IMG/VR virus record: IMGVR_UViG_3300045996_002424
Location: 1 to 53,928 of that record
Source: a virus
Length of the DNA: 53,928 nt
Direction: 5' to 3' (one strand)
Below the pieces are notes generated by a model. That model had not been told where the DNA came from, did no database searches, and saw nothing but the letters and a program-made list of their open reading frames with translations. A program made the translations under genes and the position numbers. This document shows positions 7,706 through 15,027 of the stretch, piece after piece (position 1 is the stretch's first letter; each line of letters opens with the position of its first letter).

Positions 7706-7966
7706 TTATTCCTCCCGAGGGTGGTTGCGGACGAGCCGGTCGACGGCGATGGCGAGGAGTTCGGCGAGGCCGACGTGGTCGACCTCGCGGGCGAGGAACG
7801 TCGCGAGGCCCGCGAGGGCCAGTTCCGGGTTGGGCGCCATCTGCGGGTCGGTGGTGATGGCGGCGTAGTGGGTGTCGAGCAGCCCGTCGAGGGCCTCGCT
7901 GAGGGTGGCCTTGATCTGGTCGAAGGTGGCGAGGCTGGCCGCGGTGGGCTTGAAGTCGTCAGTCAT
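7706..7966 (-). CDS. Hypothetical replication-module protein (86 aa)
   Basis: All-helical, mildly acidic protein, coupled by a 4-nt overlap to the RecB-like nuclease gene upstream and 3 nt from the SSB-like gene downstream. No domain recognised. Start ATG 7966; the longer in-frame extension reads into the nuclease gene and is rejected. Confidence 0.65.
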   Translation of the reverse strand: MTDDFKPTAASLATFDQIKATLSEALDGLLDTHYAAITTDPQMAPNPELALAGLATFLAREVDHVGLAELLAIAVDRLVRNHPREE

Positions 7967-8997
7967 GCTGCGGAACCTAGCTGACGCTTGCGGTCGGCGG
8001 CGGCGGCGGTGTGTTCGAGGGTCCATTCCCCGGCGGCCAGGGCGGTGCGCCACACGGTCACCAGCTGCGCCGGGTCCGTCGCTTTCTTGATCTGTTCCAG
8101 AACACGGTCGGTGTCGAGGGCGAGTTGGGTGTGTTGCGGTGGGGTCCACGGCCAGCCCATGCGGCGGGACTTCGCACGTACTTCACGGATGGCGAAGGCC
8201 AGCTTCGCGGCTTCCCACCCTTGTTCGAGGTCAACTTCGTACAGGGTGCAGGTGCCGGACCGCACGGGGATGTGGATGACCATGCCGCGGGTGATGTCGA
8301 GGTCCGGGGGCAGCGCCTCCAGGTCTCCGGTGGTGGGGTTGAGAACGGCGTCGGCGTGGGCGTACTGGGCGAGTTGGATGGCGATGGCGAGCCAGTCGAA
8401 GATGTACTGCTGGCTCTTGAGGTCGCCGACGACGAGGCGCCCGTCGGGCAGGCGCAGCAGCCGGTCGTAGGTGCCAGCGGTCTGCACGGTGGTGTTGACG
8501 ACGATCCGTTCGATGTGCTCGACCGGGCGGGCGATGCGGTGGTGGTCGAGGGTGCGTTCGTAGACGGCGAGGTCGGGCAGCAGGGCGACGGGGACGTCGA
8601 TGTCGGACAGGCGACCGGCGTCGTGGTACTCGGTGACGGTGTGCAGGGCGGTGCCCCACCCGGAGCCCTGGTTGGCGCCGGCGATGTCGGCGGCGGTGTC
8701 GCAGATGGCGTCGAGGGCGGCCTTGAGTTCCTTGGCCTCGCTGCTGTCGGCCAGGATCAGGGCGTCGGTCAGCTGCGGGACGGTGGTCAGCAGGGTGGGG
8801 TCGGCGGCGGCGCCTTGCAGGACCATCCGCCGCTTCCACCGGGTGAGGGCGGTGGTGTCGTCGAGGGTGTGGGCGAGGGTGGTGGCCCGGGTCCAGGGGC
8901 GCATCACCCCGGTGTGGGGGGTGGGCAGCAGGTAGCGGCCGAACCGGTCACGTTCCGGTTCGGGGCGCAGCCCGGGGATCTCCGGTGGCCTATCCAC
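7963..8997 (-). CDS. RecB/Cas4-like PD-(D/E)xK exonuclease
   Basis: A 344-aa protein with the RecB-family layout: His119 in GTALHTVTE, Asp178 in TYDRL, Asp192/Lys194 in GDLKS, and the Q-x3-Y motif at Gln208/Tyr212. Homologues are encoded in many actinophages and are expected to process DNA ends for recombination. No Fe-S cysteines are visible, unlike true Cas4. It starts with GTG 8997 overlapping the upstream gene. Confidence 0.85.
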   Translation of the reverse strand: MDRPPEIPGLRPEPERDRFGRYLLPTPHTGVMRPWTRATTLAHTLDDTTALTRWKRRMVLQGAAADPTLLTTVPQLTDALILADSSEAKELKAALDAICDTAADIAGANQGSGWGTALHTVTEYHDAGRLSDIDVPVALLPDLAVYERTLDHHRIARPVEHIERIVVNTTVQTAGTYDRLLRLPDGRLVVGDLKSQQYIFDWLAIAIQLAQYAHADAVLNPTTGDLEALPPDLDITRGMVIHIPVRSGTCTLYEVDLEQGWEAAKLAFAIREVRAKSRRMGWPWTPPQHTQLALDTDRVLEQIKKATDPAQLVTVWRTALAAGEWTLEHTAAAADRKRQLGSAA

Positions 8998-9160
8998 GGG
9001 TCACCGCCCGCTGGGCGGGGCAGCCTCGCCGGTCGTGGTCGCGTTGTTCGTCGCGGTTACGGGCGGCGGCGGAGCAGTGCAGGCACTGCTGCCAGGCGGT
9101 GAATGGGTCGGTGGATTCGGTGTGGGTTTCCCACTGGTGGGTGGTGGTGGGTTCAGTCAT
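8990..9160 (-). CDS. Small zinc-finger-like protein (56 aa)
   Basis: Too short for usual ORF calling. ATG 9160 to TAG 8990 gives a protein with CLHC and a later RRGC, plus His residues, consistent with a small zinc site. Overlaps the nuclease start by 8 nt and the upstream gene by 8 nt. Confidence 0.55.
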   Translation of the reverse strand: MTEPTTTHQWETHTESTDPFTAWQQCLHCSAAARNRDEQRDHDRRGCPAQRAVTRG

Positions 9161-9326
9161 GGGCTGTCCGCCAGAGGCGGTGGTGGCCGGTGAGGGGGCC
9201 GTGGCGGTGTTCGGCGCAGGCTGCCCAGGTGCGGGGGCCCAGGCGCAGCATCTTGCGCCAGAGGGGTTGGTGGGCGGCGACGAGGCGGTAGCGGGGCGCT
9301 TCGTGGCAGGCGTAGCAGGACCTCAT
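9153..9326 (-). CDS. Small Cys/His-rich protein (57 aa)
   Basis: ATG 9326 overlaps the upstream stop. Starts MRSCYACHE and has a later CAEH, a C-x2-C plus C-x2-H metal-binding pattern. One of three consecutive tiny zinc-binding proteins in this operon; function unknown. Confidence 0.55.
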   Translation of the reverse strand: MRSCYACHEAPRYRLVAAHQPLWRKMLRLGPRTWAACAEHRHGPLTGHHRLWRTAHD

Positions 9327-9514
9327 GCGGCACCTCGGGTGGGGTAGGGGTGCAGCAGGGGGTTGCGGTCGCGGTCGCAGGAGGCGCGGTGGGCCCTAGG
9401 TGGTTGTCCGTCGGTGCGGTAGACGCCGCAGGAGGGGCATTGGTTGTCGGCGCGGCCGTGTTGGGCGGCGTCGATCTGTTGCATGCAGTAGTCGTGGGGG
9501 GTCAGGTCGCTCAT
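9323..9514 (-). CDS. Small zinc-ribbon-like protein (63 aa)
   Basis: Contains CPSC and downstream HRASC, with another Cys early. Coupled as ATGA on both sides. Function unknown. Confidence 0.65.
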   Translation of the reverse strand: MSDLTPHDYCMQQIDAAQHGRADNQCPSCGVYRTDGQPPRAHRASCDRDRNPLLHPYPTRGAA

Positions 9515-9840
9515 GCGGCGACCTCGGGCTGGGTGTCGGGTTGGTCGTCGGCGGGGGTGAGGGAGCGGACGACGGTGAGGAGGTCTTCGAGGCTGGCGAG
9601 TAGCCAGGGGTGTACGGCGCGCAAGTCGCGGCCGAGGACGGCGTTGGCTTGTTGGCTGGCGCGGCCTCGGCGGCCGGCTTCGCGGAGTTTCTCGACCTGG
9701 AGTTCGCGGACCTTGTCTTCGAGGTCGTCGTCGGTGAGGTCGGGCCAGCGGTGGCGGGCGATGTTGCGGAGGCGTTCGCGTTCGGCGGCGCGGGCGTTGC
9801 GGAGGATGGCTGCGGTGGTTTCGGCTGCGGTGGGTGCCAT
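9511..9840 (-). CDS. Hypothetical coiled-coil-like protein (109 aa)
   Basis: First gene of this leftward unit. Residues 10-60 are a long charged helix with Arg/Glu/Leu spacing, then a second helical segment and an acidic tail. ATG 9840 is chosen because upstream in-frame extension enters the non-coding control region. No family recognised. Confidence 0.65.
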   Translation of the reverse strand: MAPTAAETTAAILRNARAAERERLRNIARHRWPDLTDDDLEDKVRELQVEKLREAGRRGRASQQANAVLGRDLRAVHPWLLASLEDLLTVVRSLTPADDQPDTQPEVAA

Positions 9841-9956
9841 GGCGGTGGCCGGCCCTCCCTCACGATTCGCGGGGAACCCGCCTGCGTGTGGGAGAGGGCC
9901 TGTGGCGCGGACCGGGTGTGCCGTCCTTCGTCCGCCGGTTGGCACGTGCCCGTTGG

Positions 9957-9985
9957 TTGAGGCCTGGTGCGTCGACGGTTATGGT
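9957..9985 (+). promoter_or_regulatory. Sigma70-type promoter for the GGA-hairpin RNA
   Basis: TTGAGG (9957-9962), 17-bp spacer, TATGGT (9980-9985). Predicted start is near 9992, just before the first hairpin of the RNA below. Confidence 0.6.
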
Positions 9986-9991
9986 GAAGTA

Positions 9992-10121
9992 CGGCGTGGG
10001 CGAGTGGAGTCGCCCTGTCGCCGGTTCGGCCCTCTGGGAGCGCAGAGGGTTCGGGTCAAGTTGTGGTTCGAAACCGCCCAGGTCCCCTGTGAACTGGATA
10101 TTCATGGGGGCCTGGGCTTTT
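9992..10121 (+). ncRNA. CsrB/RsmZ-like sponge RNA candidate (GGA apical loops)
   Basis: About 130 nt between a good promoter and a terminator, with no convincing ORF. Hairpin 1: GGGCGA (9998-10003) pairs with TCGCCC (10010-10015), loop GTGGAG. Hairpin 2: CCCTCTG (10030-10036) pairs with CAGAGGG (10043-10049), loop GGAGCG. The terminator hairpin (10076-10117) has an inner stem GTGAA/TTCAT closing the loop CTGGATA. So three of the main hairpins expose GGA in a 6-7-nt loop, the known recognition element of CsrA. The window also encodes CsrA (14860-15027). A role as CsrA antagonist is inferred, not shown. Confidence 0.55.
10076..10121 (+). terminator. Rho-independent terminator of the GGA-hairpin RNA
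   Basis: GCCCAGG (10076-10082) pairs with CCTGGGC (10111-10117) and is followed by TTTT. Inner pairs CCCC/GGGG and GTGAA/TTCAT lengthen the stem. Confidence 0.7.
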
Positions 10122-10568
10122 AACACGCGTTCAATTAGCACATATGTTCGGGTGCCCGCGGGATAGAGCCGTGGACAGTAAGGCCAAGCTTAAGCAGGTA
10201 GCGTCACGTTCCGCAAGGATGGTAGGGCGTGAGCCGCATCGGCCGAACGGTTGAGTGACTGTCGTGGCATCGGGTCGTTGTGCTGCGGTTATGCCCCGTG
10301 ATAAAACCCCCCATGGGGTATTGAGCCCAGCACTGTGGTAATGGTCTGACCTTATACTCTGGGTGACGATCCGATGTGGATCTTGCCACATTGGGAGCGA
10401 GCCCAGGGTGACGCGGAGCACTGCACGACCTGCATGTTTCCGCAAAAGACCCGACCATGCGTCGACCGACACGCTCCGGTGATGTTCCCGTGCTGGGGTC
10501 CACTCGCACCCCTTTCCCTGTCGTGCTAGCGTCGACGTTGTCGACACGCATGTGCCAAGGAGGGCAAG
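10122..10568 (+). promoter_or_regulatory. Control region of the main rightward operon
   Basis: No convincing gene. A -10-like TATACT is at 10353-10358 and TAGCGT at 10527-10532. The inverted repeat GTCGAC-N3-GTCGAC at about 10531-10545 overlaps the presumed start of the operon transcript and is a candidate operator. A CCCC-AT-GGGG hairpin followed by TTTT on the minus strand lies near 10305-10320. The segment near 10213-10222 (GCAAGGATGG) resembles a CsrA-type binding sequence. Confidence 0.4.
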
Positions 10569-11057
10569 TTGATCGTCACCGGTTCCCCCCACGACGAAGG
10601 CGCCGAACCGGCCGCCAAGGCCCGGCTGCAAGACACCCTGCGCGAACTCGAAGACCTCGACCGCGAGGTGGACCAGCTGACCGAGCGGCTCAAGCTGCTA
10701 CGCCGCCGCCAGTCCCAGCTACGCGGACAGCGCGAACGTCTGATCCGCGAAGTCTCCGGCCGGCCCCCGACCCTGCCGAAACCACCGCACGTGAGCGCCG
10801 AGAAGTACTTCGACGCCGTCATCGGCTGGGTCACCGACGTCGCCAAGGAAGGCGACGCCGACCGGGCCGCCCTGCTCCTCATGGCCCGGCTGCGCGAGCA
10901 CCCCGGAACCAACGGTCTGCTGAACTCGGACCTCCAGGGCGAGCTCCTGCTCACCGTCATGCGCGAAGGCCCCGACGGTGTCATCCAGTTCGTCACCAAC
11001 CTGCCCCGACCTGCCCAAGGGAAGGAGACCGATGACCGCGCGCGAGATCAGGGCTGA
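10569..11057 (+). CDS. Coiled-coil protein, first gene of the rightward operon
   Basis: TTG start 9 nt after an AAGGAGGGC ribosome-binding site. The 162-aa product has a heptad-rich coiled coil at about residues 17-60 and a helical C-terminal domain. No family recognised. Translation is coupled to the next gene by overlap (11032-11057). Confidence 0.65.
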   Translation: MIVTGSPHDEGAEPAAKARLQDTLRELEDLDREVDQLTERLKLLRRRQSQLRGQRERLIREVSGRPPTLPKPPHVSAEKYFDAVIGWVTDVAKEGDADRAALLLMARLREHPGTNGLLNSDLQGELLLTVMREGPDGVIQFVTNLPRPAQGKETDDRARDQG

Positions 11058-11454
11058 CTGCCCTCGCTGCCAGGCGTCCGGGACGATCAGCGTCCGCCGG
11101 GTGCTGACGGCCAAGCCGCTTGGCACGTTCTCGCTGGCGGGCGCGCAGATCAAGGTGTCCGCCGTCGAGTCCGCCGTCGCCGAGTGCTCGGCATGCGACC
11201 TGTCGGTGGTGGGCCATCTGGAAAACGCGACCTTGAGCCCGGACGGGCGGGCGTTCACCGGCGGGCACTTCGTGTCCACGGCTAGCGCGCCGAAGCTGAC
11301 GGGCTCAGCGTGCAGCTGGTACGAGGGCGATCCGATCGAGGACGTGCCCGACGATTACAACGGGCCGTGCATCCACTGCCACCAGCCCCGTGATGCCCAC
11401 GGCCCGGACGACACGGTTACCGCGCCGTATTCAGGCGGGGTGAATCGTGGCTGA
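11032..11454 (+). CDS. Zinc-ribbon protein (140 aa)
   Basis: ATG 11032 follows GAAGGAGACC. Two Cys pairs near the N-terminus (CPRC and later CSAC) and a C-terminal CIHCH motif suggest one or two zinc sites. No enzyme motif seen. Part of a long run of overlapping small genes. Confidence 0.65.
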   Translation: MTAREIRADCPRCQASGTISVRRVLTAKPLGTFSLAGAQIKVSAVESAVAECSACDLSVVGHLENATLSPDGRAFTGGHFVSTASAPKLTGSACSWYEGDPIEDVPDDYNGPCIHCHQPRDAHGPDDTVTAPYSGGVNRG

Positions 11455-11686
11455 CATTCCCCAGGTGGAAGCAGACGCCCAGCAGTGGCATGACGCCCAG
11501 GTGGAAGCAGACCCGGAGCACGAACAGTTTTCGTCGTGCTGGTGCTGCTGCTGGTCTTGCGACCCCGATGCGACCGGCGACAAGGGCAATCCGTTCTATA
11601 CCGCCGCGCAGGCTGGGATGCGTGCTGAGCGCGCTGCGAGCGATACCGGTTCGAATTCAACATCTGAAGAAAAGAGGGATTTGTGA
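11447..11686 (+). CDS. Small Cys-cluster protein (79 aa)
   Basis: GTG start overlapping the upstream gene. An unusual block, SCWCCCWSC, sits near residue 30, flanked by acidic segments; six cysteines in a short span suggest metal binding. No family recognised. Confidence 0.55.
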   Translation: MADIPQVEADAQQWHDAQVEADPEHEQFSSCWCCCWSCDPDATGDKGNPFYTAAQAGMRAERAASDTGSNSTSEEKRDL

Positions 11687-11922
11687 GTAACGATCTGCAC
11701 CTGGCGGCCATCTTCTTCTGGTCCGCCGCCGTGCTGTTCCTGATCAGCGCCGTGTACTCCGCGGTCTTCCCGCAGGACGTGCGGGTGTGGCGGGCGACCC
11801 TCGCCGCCGGGTTGGTGACGGTGGCGGGAACGTTGGGAATGGTGTTCTGGACCGTGGGCTCTGCGGTCAGTGAGTTGCAGAAGAACCTGTCGGAGATCGG
11901 CTCCTCGTTCCCCGGGTCGTGA
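11683..11922 (+). CDS. Two-span membrane protein (79 aa)
   Basis: GTG 11683 after GAGGGATTT. Hydrophobic segments at residues 8-27 and 41-62 give two membrane spans; the C-terminal tail is short and amphipathic. Function unknown. Confidence 0.6.
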   Translation: MSNDLHLAAIFFWSAAVLFLISAVYSAVFPQDVRVWRATLAAGLVTVAGTLGMVFWTVGSAVSELQKNLSEIGSSFPGS

Positions 11923-12194
11923 GCGGGGGTCGTGAGCTGTGGGGCGCCACGGAGGCTCAGGCCCACCTTGGCGTCTCCCGGCAGCGCATCGGTCAGCTGG
12001 CGCGGGCGTACCCGCGGCTACTGCCGGTGGTGTTCAGGAACCCGGTCACCGGTAAACGGTGGTGGTTGGCTGACGACTGGCGGGCGTTCGCGAGGATTCC
12101 CCGGCCAGCTGGCCGGCGGGTCGGCACCGGTGGCCGCACCGGCCTGGCCGAACATCCACCTGAGACGATCCGGGCCACCGACAGATTTCGTTGA
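11919..12194 (+). CDS. MerR-like HTH protein (91 aa)
   Basis: Residues 6-55 read as a winged HTH (ATEAQAHLGVSRQRIGQLAR, then a wing ending KRWWLADDWRAF), the form seen in phage DNA-binding proteins of the excisionase/MerR type. Basic C-terminus. GTG start coupled as GTGA to the membrane-protein gene. Confidence 0.65.
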   Translation: MSGGRELWGATEAQAHLGVSRQRIGQLARAYPRLLPVVFRNPVTGKRWWLADDWRAFARIPRPAGRRVGTGGRTGLAEHPPETIRATDRFR

Positions 12195-12208
12195 AGGGTC
12201 CATCTCTA

Positions 12209-12388
12209 ATGGACGGTGTGACCGACGACAAGGAACAACCGACGTACACCAGGGCCGAGGTGGATGCCGCAGTTGCCGAGGCGCTGCGACGCGTGAGGCG
12301 GGAGCTGGAGCACTGGGAGTGGTACGGCGCGGTGCCTCATGTGGAACACGTCGCCGACGCTCTCGGGGTGCAGATCCCCGATGAGTGA
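12209..12388 (+). CDS. Hypothetical protein (59 aa)
   Basis: ATG 12209 follows GAAGGGT; TTG 12191 overlapping the upstream stop is an alternative start. Central charged helix (VAEALRRVRRELEHWEWYGAV). No family recognised. Confidence 0.55.
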   Translation: MDGVTDDKEQPTYTRAEVDAAVAEALRRVRRELEHWEWYGAVPHVEHVADALGVQIPDE

Positions 12389-12410
12389 CCGAACCCAAGG
12401 AGGGGTTGTT

Positions 12411-12635
12411 GTGAATGTGCTGATGTTGCCGGTGCGGCGCCCGCTGACCGTCGACGACGCGATCGAGGTCCTCGACGAGTTGGCCGGGCAGCAGCTGCCG
12501 GTGGTGCTGGCCGCGGATCAGGCGGTGGTGCACCTGTTCCCGCAGCGGGACATGACCACCCGGGAAGAGGTGCGGGTGCTGCGGTGCTGCTCCGCGCACA
12601 CCGACGCGAGGTTGGTGTGGCACCCATGCCGCTGA
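12411..12635 (+). CDS. Hypothetical protein (74 aa)
   Basis: GTG 12411 is chosen because AAGGAGG lies just upstream; ATG 12381 is in frame but poorly spaced. The product has a helix at DDAIEVLDELAG and a C-terminal CC...C pattern. Possibly zinc-binding; function unknown. Confidence 0.55.
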   Translation: MNVLMLPVRRPLTVDDAIEVLDELAGQQLPVVLAADQAVVHLFPQRDMTTREEVRVLRCCSAHTDARLVWHPCR

Positions 12636-12934
12636 AGCACGACGACCACCGGCTGTCGACGAGGGTGTCGCGGCGGCCGAAGAGGAACGACAGCCCGCCG
12701 GCCCACGAGTTGCGGTCGCTGATGGTGCACCGCTTGCGGGACACGTTCAAGGTGGTGTTCCGGCGCAGTCTGCGTGGTGGTCAGGTGAGCGCGTTCTGCG
12801 AGTACTGCGATGGGTGGTCCGCGCACCTCGATGAAACTGGGATCACCACGGTGTTCACGTGTGCCGGGTGTTCGCGCACGTTCCAGCTGGAGTTCGCGGT
12901 GTTCTCCGAGGTGGAGGAAGTGGTGGAGCCGTGA
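12626..12934 (+). CDS. Zinc-ribbon protein (102 aa)
   Basis: Basic N-terminal half rich in Arg/His, then CEYC and CAGC pairs 20 residues apart, a standard zinc-ribbon spacing, and an acidic tail. Possible nucleic-acid binder. Overlaps the upstream gene by 10 nt. Confidence 0.65.
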   Translation: MPLKHDDHRLSTRVSRRPKRNDSPPAHELRSLMVHRLRDTFKVVFRRSLRGGQVSAFCEYCDGWSAHLDETGITTVFTCAGCSRTFQLEFAVFSEVEEVVEP

Positions 12935-13332
12935 ACACGGCCACGGTTGTGGCGGTGGTCGTCATCATCGGTTCGATATTCGCGGCACTGATCGCAGATG
13001 GGGATGGCCGTGGTCTGACATCACAGCCCGGGTCTATGCGATCGTGGGGTGGATTGTCCGGAACCGAGGGGGCGGGAGTTTATCGCGTGGCCAGTTCATC
13101 GCCGAATGTGCGACTGAAGACCGGTACGAACGACCTGTTTCACACGGTCCAGGCGCGGGTCGCCGGCGAGTTGAGTTTGGGTTTGCGGGGTGTGACCGCC
13201 GACATCCTGGTGGCGTCGATGCTGCGCATGTGTACGACGCCGACGAACTTCCCCGCATTGGTTCAGGCAGTGGTTGCCGAACGGGAACACCGAGCGAAAG
13301 GACCCGACGACGCCGATGGCGAAGTGGACTGA
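12931..13332 (+). CDS. Hypothetical membrane-anchored protein (133 aa)
   Basis: GTG 12931 overlaps the upstream stop as GTGA. Residues 4-23 form a hydrophobic span; the C-terminal ~65 residues look like a normal helical soluble domain. The middle (about 13010-13110) is less protein-like here than in another forward frame, so a frameshift or two overlapping small genes cannot be excluded. Confidence 0.5.
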   Translation: MNTATVVAVVVIIGSIFAALIADGDGRGLTSQPGSMRSWGGLSGTEGAGVYRVASSSPNVRLKTGTNDLFHTVQARVAGELSLGLRGVTADILVASMLRMCTTPTNFPALVQAVVAEREHRAKGPDDADGEVD

Positions 13333-13480
13333 GGTCGACAACGAGACCGGACAGACGAGGGAGGTGGAGCTGCCGGACGAGCTGGCCGAGCTCGTCGACC
13401 GGGCGTTGAACCCGCCTGCGGGATACGACCCGTACGACAAGATGACGCGCCGCACTCTGCCGGTGGACGACCAGGATTGA
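13316..13480 (+). CDS. Small acidic protein (54 aa)
   Basis: ATG 13316 lies inside the end of the upstream gene, with GAAAGGA before it. Acidic, helical middle (LPDELAELVDRAL). No family recognised. Confidence 0.55.
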   Translation: MAKWTEVDNETGQTREVELPDELAELVDRALNPPAGYDPYDKMTRRTLPVDDQD

Positions 13481-13588
13481 GTGCTAGTCGTCACGTCCAC
13501 CGCAGCAGCCGAGCAACCCGAAGCCGCGGCCGAGTACGCAGACACCGAAGCCGAACACGCCGCGCCGACCGTGAATGAGTCTGAGTGA
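13481..13588 (+). CDS. Tiny Ala/Glu-rich protein (35 aa)
   Basis: Starts at GTG 13481 directly after the previous stop and overlaps the next GTG start by 4 nt. Very acidic and Ala-rich. Called because the overlaps match the style of the operon; could be a non-functional spacer. Confidence 0.4.
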   Translation: MLVVTSTAAAEQPEAAAEYADTEAEHAAPTVNESE

Positions 13589-13842
13589 ACACCAAAGCCG
13601 CCTGCGTCTACGCGCTGCTGGTTGTCGCCACGATGGTGATGCCGCTGAAGGACGCCATGTGGCGGATGCGGGCGGCGGCGCTGGCCGGCGTGGTGGCGCT
13701 GGTACTGCTCGTCGCGAACCTGGTGACAGTCAGGCTGTGGGCGGCGCTGGCGTGGCTAATCGCAGTTTTGCTGGCGGCCCGCCTCGGTGAGGTCGCCCTG
13801 AATCAGTGGATGAAACAACTCAATGAACCAAAGAAACGCTGA
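13585..13842 (+). CDS. Small polytopic membrane protein (85 aa)
   Basis: Three hydrophobic stretches (about residues 4-19, 29-48, 50-67) and a basic C-terminus. GTG start coupled as GTGA. Function unknown. Confidence 0.6.
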   Translation: MNTKAACVYALLVVATMVMPLKDAMWRMRAAALAGVVALVLLVANLVTVRLWAALAWLIAVLLAARLGEVALNQWMKQLNEPKKR

Positions 13843-13878
13843 GGCGCGGGGGATCTGCTAAACGGAAGGAACCGAACT

Positions 13879-14202
13879 GTGGAATACGCCAAGCCCATCA
13901 TCGCTGGAATAGCCGTGGGACTTTTCGTCCTCGGTGTGATCGTGGGGTTTCTGATCCGCGGTGTCGTCGGCCTCGCTTTCGGTGAGGATCGGATCGTGCC
14001 GACGGACCCGATGCCCCGCAAACCGGAGCGTGACCCGGCCGCTGTCGGGCCGCTGATCGGGGTGGCGTCAGTGCCCGACGACACACCCCCCGCCCGACCG
14101 GGCAGACATAGCCTGGAAGACCGACCGACCACAGACCTCAAGCACATGATGCGGCCGTACATCGGTGAGCCGCCTGTGGTACGGCCCCCGACCCCCCACT
14201 GA
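13879..14202 (+). CDS. Single-span membrane protein (107 aa)
   Basis: GTG 13879 after GGAAGGAACC. One N-terminal membrane span (residues 6-34) and a Pro-rich, probably extended C-terminal region. No known family. Followed by a ~100-nt spacer before the next gene. Confidence 0.6.
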   Translation: MEYAKPIIAGIAVGLFVLGVIVGFLIRGVVGLAFGEDRIVPTDPMPRKPERDPAAVGPLIGVASVPDDTPPARPGRHSLEDRPTTDLKHMMRPYIGEPPVVRPPTPH

Positions 14203-14303
14203 AAGTCCAGGACACAGGAAAGGTGGGGCCCGCGGTGCGGGTGATGGAGAGGCAGCACCGCACCGTGGACCCCACGAACACAGAGATGAAGGGACCATCT
14301 CCC

Positions 14304-14654
14304 GTGCGAAACGATACACAGACCGAGCCAATGACGAGCCGCGGGTTCAAGGACTTTTTCTCCCGCACCCGCGACAACGACGTCAAGATCGTGATCAACG
14401 ACGTTCAGGTTCCGGTGGCGGCGCTGACCTACGACCCGAGCTCAGACAACTACCTGATCCTGCCGGTCGAGGACGAGTACTACCGGATCGCGTTGGAGCC
14501 GGATCTCGACGTGTACGTTCGCCGGGACTGGAAGGTCGCCCACGACAACGGTCGCACCTGCACGCGCTGCGACAGGGCGATCCGTATGGGGGAGGCGTAC
14601 CTGCCTCACGACGACAGCCACGTCCACGTGCACTGCCCAAAGAGCGTGTCGTGA
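14304..14654 (+). CDS. Hypothetical protein with CTRC zinc knuckle (116 aa)
   Basis: Start uncertain: GTG 14304 (after AAGGGACC) or ATG 14286. Strand-rich centre followed by RTCTRCDRAI and HVHVHC, a LIM-like C-x2-C/H-x3-C arrangement. Coupled as GTGA to the following gene. Confidence 0.6.
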   Translation: MRNDTQTEPMTSRGFKDFFSRTRDNDVKIVINDVQVPVAALTYDPSSDNYLILPVEDEYYRIALEPDLDVYVRRDWKVAHDNGRTCTRCDRAIRMGEAYLPHDDSHVHVHCPKSVS

Positions 14655-14860
14655 CCCGGCCGGCGCTGACGCTGAAGCGTGACGGGTTGGTGTTCGAGCT
14701 GGTGCCCGGCGCCGACCGGCGCCGCTGGGTGTGTCGTGACTGCTCGAACCTGCCCGGGGCGTGCAGCCGCACCGGCTGCGCCGGGCGCCGGCCGCGCGGG
14801 TGGCGCCGCCAGACCGGTGGCATCACCGAGAACACCGCGAACGAAAAGGGGGCCGCTTGA
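14651..14860 (+). CDS. Small Cys-rich basic protein (69 aa)
   Basis: GTG start overlaps the upstream stop; its TGA shares the A of the csrA start codon. Contains CRDC...CSRTGC, a four-Cys cluster, and a basic Arg/Gly tail. Probably zinc-binding; may be translationally coupled to csrA. Confidence 0.6.
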   Translation: MTRPALTLKRDGLVFELVPGADRRRWVCRDCSNLPGACSRTGCAGRRPRGWRRQTGGITENTANEKGAA

Positions 14861-15027
14861 TGCTGGTGCTGTCGCGCCGCATAGACGAAGCCGTGCGTAT
14901 CGGCGACGACGTTGAAGTGATCGTGGTCGGTATCAAGAAGGGTGAGGTGCAGCTGGGTATCAGCGCACCCCGCAGCGTGGACGTGGTCCGCGTGGAGCTC
15001 GATGTTCAGGAGGCAAGGGGCTCATGA
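14860..15027 (+). CDS. csrA: CsrA-like RNA-binding regulator
   Basis: A 55-aa protein aligned end to end with CsrA: it begins MLVLSRR, keeps Arg6/Arg7, Gly15-Asp16, Gly24, Gly33, Ala36-Pro37 and Arg44, the key RNA-contact residue; His43 is Val and Glu45 is Val. CsrA dimers bind GGA in hairpin loops and block or stabilise mRNAs. CsrA is not a normal component of actinobacteria, so a phage-borne copy is notable. ATG 14860 overlaps the previous stop; the stop overlaps the next ATG (15024). The GGA-loop RNA at 9992-10121 is a candidate partner. Confidence 0.88.
   Translation: MLVLSRRIDEAVRIGDDVEVIVVGIKKGEVQLGISAPRSVDVVRVELDVQEARGS

Noticed and set aside
7963-8997. CRISPR-associated Cas4
   Set aside because: Shares the nuclease fold but lacks the Fe-S cysteines and any cas neighbours; called RecB/Cas4-like phage exonuclease.
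10060-10080. GGTTCGAAACC resembling a tRNA T arm
   Set aside because: No acceptor, D or anticodon arms around it; it fits better as a small hairpin within the GGA-loop RNA.
9860-10141. 93-codon minus-strand ORF in the control region
   Set aside because: Overlaps a promoter-terminator unit with GGA hairpins; no ribosome-binding site or protein-like composition.
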